From Clostridia bacterium (GTDB lineage: Bacteria; Bacillota; Clostridia; TANB77; CAG-508), in the NCBI GenBank assembly GCA_900753245.1, contig CAADYJ010000003.1, positions 1 to 8,092 of the forward strand: a stretch of 8,092 bases of DNA, given 5' to 3'. Under the pieces are notes generated by a model. That model did no database searches, was not told the DNA's origin, and saw only the letters and a list, made by a program, of their open reading frames with translations. The position numbers and the translations under genes were made by a program. This document shows positions 6,291-8,092 of this stretch, piece by piece. Numbering within the stretch: the stretch's first letter is position 1; every line of letters starts with the position of its first letter.

Positions 6291-7214
6291 TTGATTAAAG
6301 AAATAATAGTAGAGCAATCAGAAGAAAAGAATAGGTTAGACTCATACATAGCCAGTAAGGACTTAGAATTATCTAGAAGCATGATAAAAAAATTACTAGA
6401 GGATGGAAAAATAACAGTAAATGGAGAAATAACTAAAGCATCATATAAAGTTCAATTAAATGATAAAATAGAAATTGATATAGAAAAACCAAAAGAAGTA
6501 AAACTAGAAGCACAAGAAATCCCTCTTGATGTTATATATGAAGACAATGATATATTAGTTGTAAATAAACAAAAAGGATTAGTTGTACATCCTGGAAATG
6601 GAAACTTAGATGGAACTTTGGCAAACGCTGTTATGGCTCACTGCAAAGATAACTTGTCTGGAATAGGTGGAGAATTAAGACCTGGGATAGTACACAGATT
6701 AGATAAAGATACATCAGGATTATTAATTATAGCTAAAAACGATAAAGCACACATAAAAATGAGTGAACAAATAAAAGATAGGAAAGTTAAAAAAACATAT
6801 ATTGCCTTAGTAAGGGGAATAATATCAGAAAATGAAGCTACAATTAATATGCCAATAGGTAGAAGTACAAAAGATAGAAAAAAAATGGCAGTAACTAAAA
6901 ATGGAAAAGAAGCTATTACTCATTTTAAAGTATTAAACAGATTTACTACAAATAAAGCAAGTTATACTTTATTAGAAGTAAAGATAGATACAGGAAGAAC
7001 ACATCAGATAAGGGTACATATGGCAGAAATAGGACATCCTGTAATAGGAGATACTGTATATTCAAATGGAAAAAATGAATTTGGTGTAGTAGGTCAATGT
7101 TTGCATGCAAAGAAACTAGAATTTACTCATCCAATAACTGAAAAAGAGATGAATTTGGAAGCACCATTACCAGAATACTTTGAAAAAATTATTGAAGAAT
7201 TGGAGAAAAATTAA
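6291..7214 (+). CDS. rluD: RluA/RluD-family 23S rRNA pseudouridine synthase
   Basis: Predicted to isomerise specific uridines of 23S rRNA to pseudouridine in the cytosol; E. coli RluD modifies helix 69 positions 1911, 1915 and 1917. The 307 residues begin with an S4 RNA-binding domain (about 13-66, with SRSMIKKLLEDGKITVNG). The catalytic domain follows, with the signature HRLDKDTSGLL at 135-145 (catalytic Asp138). NKQKGLVVHPG lies near 92-102 and TGRTHQIRVHM at 234-244. No in-frame ATG precedes the S4 domain. The best start is TTG at 6291 with a weak AAAGAG (6275-6280) 10 bases before it; the next in-frame ATG (residue 31) would cut into the S4 domain. The gene follows the membrane-protein gene by 44 bases and precedes another S4-domain synthase by 22. 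The exact target positions cannot be told from sequence; RluC-like specificity is possible. Confidence 0.9.
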   Translation: MIKEIIVEQSEEKNRLDSYIASKDLELSRSMIKKLLEDGKITVNGEITKASYKVQLNDKIEIDIEKPKEVKLEAQEIPLDVIYEDNDILVVNKQKGLVVHPGNGNLDGTLANAVMAHCKDNLSGIGGELRPGIVHRLDKDTSGLLIIAKNDKAHIKMSEQIKDRKVKKTYIALVRGIISENEATINMPIGRSTKDRKKMAVTKNGKEAITHFKVLNRFTTNKASYTLLEVKIDTGRTHQIRVHMAEIGHPVIGDTVYSNGKNEFGVVGQCLHAKKLEFTHPITEKEMNLEAPLPEYFEKIIEELEKN

Positions 7215-7236
7215 TAAATTATAGAAGGAAGTAAAT

Positions 7237-7959
7237 ATGGAAGAAGAAAGATTACAAAAATATTTGGCTAATAGTGGAATAGCATCGCGAAGAAAAGCAG
7301 AGGAATATATTTTACAAGGAAAAGTAAAAGTAAATGGAAAAGTTGTTACAGAGCTTGGAACAAAAATAATTCCTGAAAAAGATATTATAGAATTTGAAGG
7401 AAAAAAAGTAAATAATGATATAAAAAAAGTATATGTTTTATTAAATAAACCAATAGACTATGTAACAACAGTAAAAGACCAATTTGATAGAAAGACAGTA
7501 ATAGATATAGTAAAAAACGCAGGGAAAAATCTTATTCCAGTTGGAAGATTAGATATGTATACATCAGGAGCTTTAATATTAACAAATGATGGAGACTTTA
7601 TTTTTCATGTAACACATCCAAAACATGAAGTAGAGAAAACATACACGGTAACATTAAGAGGAAAAGTTACAAAAGAAGATGTAGAAAATTTGAAACAAGG
7701 TGTAATAATAGATGAAGAATATAAAACTAAACCTGCTAAAGTCAGAATAATGAAAATAGATGAAGAAAAAAATATATCTAGATTAGAAATAATTATACAT
7801 GAAGGAAAAAATAGACAGGTTAGGAAAATGTGTGAAGCAATAGGGAAAAAAGTTATAGCACTTCATAGAAGTAAAATTGGAAATATTGGAGTAAAAGATT
7901 TAAAAATAGGTGAATGGAGATATTTAACTAAAAAAGAAGTAGAAAGTTTAAAAGTTTAA
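7237..7959 (+). CDS. rluB: RluB/RsuA-family 23S rRNA pseudouridine synthase
   Basis: A 240-residue cytosolic rRNA pseudouridine synthase of the RsuA/RluB/RluE/RluF family. An S4 domain occupies about residues 3-50 (RLQKYLANSGIASRRKAEEYI, then GKVKVNGKVV). The catalytic core has GRLDMYTSGALILTNDG at 103-119, with catalytic Asp106, then THPKHEVEKTY (126-136) and EGKNRQVRKM (189-198), all characteristic. Length and the presence of S4 fit RluB, which modifies U2605 in E. coli 23S rRNA; Firmicutes usually have one such protein. RsuA-like 16S specificity cannot be excluded from sequence. AAGGA (7225-7229) lies 7 bases before the ATG. It sits 22 bases after rluD with no terminator between, so the two are probably cotranscribed. 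Chromosomal neighbours often linked to rluB, such as scpB, are not seen in this window. Confidence 0.92.
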   Translation: MEEERLQKYLANSGIASRRKAEEYILQGKVKVNGKVVTELGTKIIPEKDIIEFEGKKVNNDIKKVYVLLNKPIDYVTTVKDQFDRKTVIDIVKNAGKNLIPVGRLDMYTSGALILTNDGDFIFHVTHPKHEVEKTYTVTLRGKVTKEDVENLKQGVIIDEEYKTKPAKVRIMKIDEEKNISRLEIIIHEGKNRQVRKMCEAIGKKVIALHRSKIGNIGVKDLKIGEWRYLTKKEVESLKV

Positions 7960-7983
7960 ATTTTAGGGACGGGCTTAAAATTT
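7958..7983. repeat. AT hairpin with GC-rich loop after rluB
   Basis: AAATTTTA (7958-7965) and TAAAATTT (7976-7983) form an 8-bp AT-only stem around GGGACGGGCT, a GC-rich word out of place in this AT-rich sequence. The element begins inside the rluB stop codon. TTTT follows at 7981-7984, so it may act as a weak terminator. The loop word nearly matches, in opposite orientation, the loop of the palindrome at 81-115, suggesting a degenerate member of the same repeat family. Confidence 0.4.
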
Positions 7984-8024
7984 TAATTGTTTAATTAAAT
8001 TTTAACTGTTAGTATAAACTTTTA
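7958..8024. repeat. Degenerate AAATTTTA direct repeats, 19-20 base period
   Basis: AAATTTTA occurs at 7958-7965, 7978-7985 and 7997-8004, with a related AAACTTTTA at 8016-8024. Starts are 20, 19 and 19 bases apart. The second and third units share about 14 of 19 positions. The spacing is close to two helical turns, which could give phased AT tracts and bent DNA just upstream of the promoter at 8047-8075. Base composition alone could produce some of this. Confidence 0.35.
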
Positions 8025-8046
8025 GTAGGAAAATTTAAGAAAAAAA

Positions 8047-8075
8047 TTGAATAAGAGATACCGATTTGATAGAAT
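8047..8075 (+). promoter_or_regulatory. Predicted promoter for a gene beyond the right end
   Basis: TTGAAT (8047-8052, 4/6 to the -35) and TAGAAT (8070-8075, 5/6 to the -10) are separated by 17 bases. TG at 8067-8068 gives an extended -10. Transcription would start near 8082 and run out of the window, so a + strand gene is expected just beyond base 8092. No ribosome binding site or start codon is visible before the end. Confidence 0.55.
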
Positions 8076-8092
8076 ATTTTTACCACAAAAAA

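Noticed and set aside
6086..6382. 98-residue minus-strand frame across the GT-C-like gene end and rluD start
   Set aside because: It crosses two genes and the stop-codon hairpin; the hydrophobic composition follows from the AT-rich antisense strand.
81..7983. The two inverted GGGACGGG elements as ends of one mobile element carrying the whole window
   Set aside because: The enclosed genes include essential rpsB and tsf, the arms differ, and no transposase or target duplication is present.
1..8092. CRISPR array, tRNA or rRNA genes, phage or toxin-antitoxin systems
   Set aside because: No spaced long direct repeats, cloverleaf with a GTTCGAATC-like arm, or recognisable phage, nuclease or toxin proteins were found on either strand.

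Overview
The window reads as chromosomal DNA from a low-G+C member of the Firmicutes, most likely a Clostridia-type bacterium. The reasons are the strongly A+T-biased sequence and codon use, good AAAGGAG-type ribosome binding sites with 7-9 base spacing, sigma-A-like promoters, and Firmicutes-like protein sequences. All seven convincing genes lie on the + strand. The minus-strand open frames are shadows of these genes and are not annotated.

Bases 1-283 hold no gene. They contain a REP-like hairpin with a GC-rich loop (81-115), a terminator-like hairpin (137-162), an extended -10 promoter (144-172) and a U-tract hairpin inside the predicted rpsB leader (182-225). Bases 284-2015 carry rpsB (ribosomal protein S2) and tsf (EF-Ts), separated by an intrinsic-terminator-like hairpin. 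A 61-base hairpin ends this block. The usual continuation with pyrH and frr is absent.

Bases 2106-4486 form a self-contained metal-resistance unit. It has a promoter, a 12-2-12 ArsR/SmtB-type operator over the -10, a CadC-like repressor with both known metal sites, and an overlapping P1B-type ATPase gene with CPC, TGES and DKTGT motifs, followed by a hairpin. The expected logic is that excess Cd/Pb/Zn releases the repressor and the pump exports the metal.

Bases 4534-6246 encode an 11-span membrane protein. It looks like an uncharacterised GT-C-fold (lipid-linked sugar) glycosyltransferase-like protein, with an unusual K/E-rich cytoplasmic coiled-coil insert. Bases 6291-7959 carry two S4-domain pseudouridine synthases, RluD/RluA-type and RluB/RsuA-type, 22 bases apart and probably cotranscribed. 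The remaining 133 bases hold a GC-rich word inside an AT hairpin, a run of AAATTTTA direct repeats spaced 19-20 bases apart, and a good promoter pointing out of the window.

Most of the window is ordinary core and efflux content, and I see no convincing new multi-gene system. The least explained gene is the GT-C-like protein. The least explained non-coding items are the rpsB leader hairpin and the two GGGACGGG-bearing elements at the ends.
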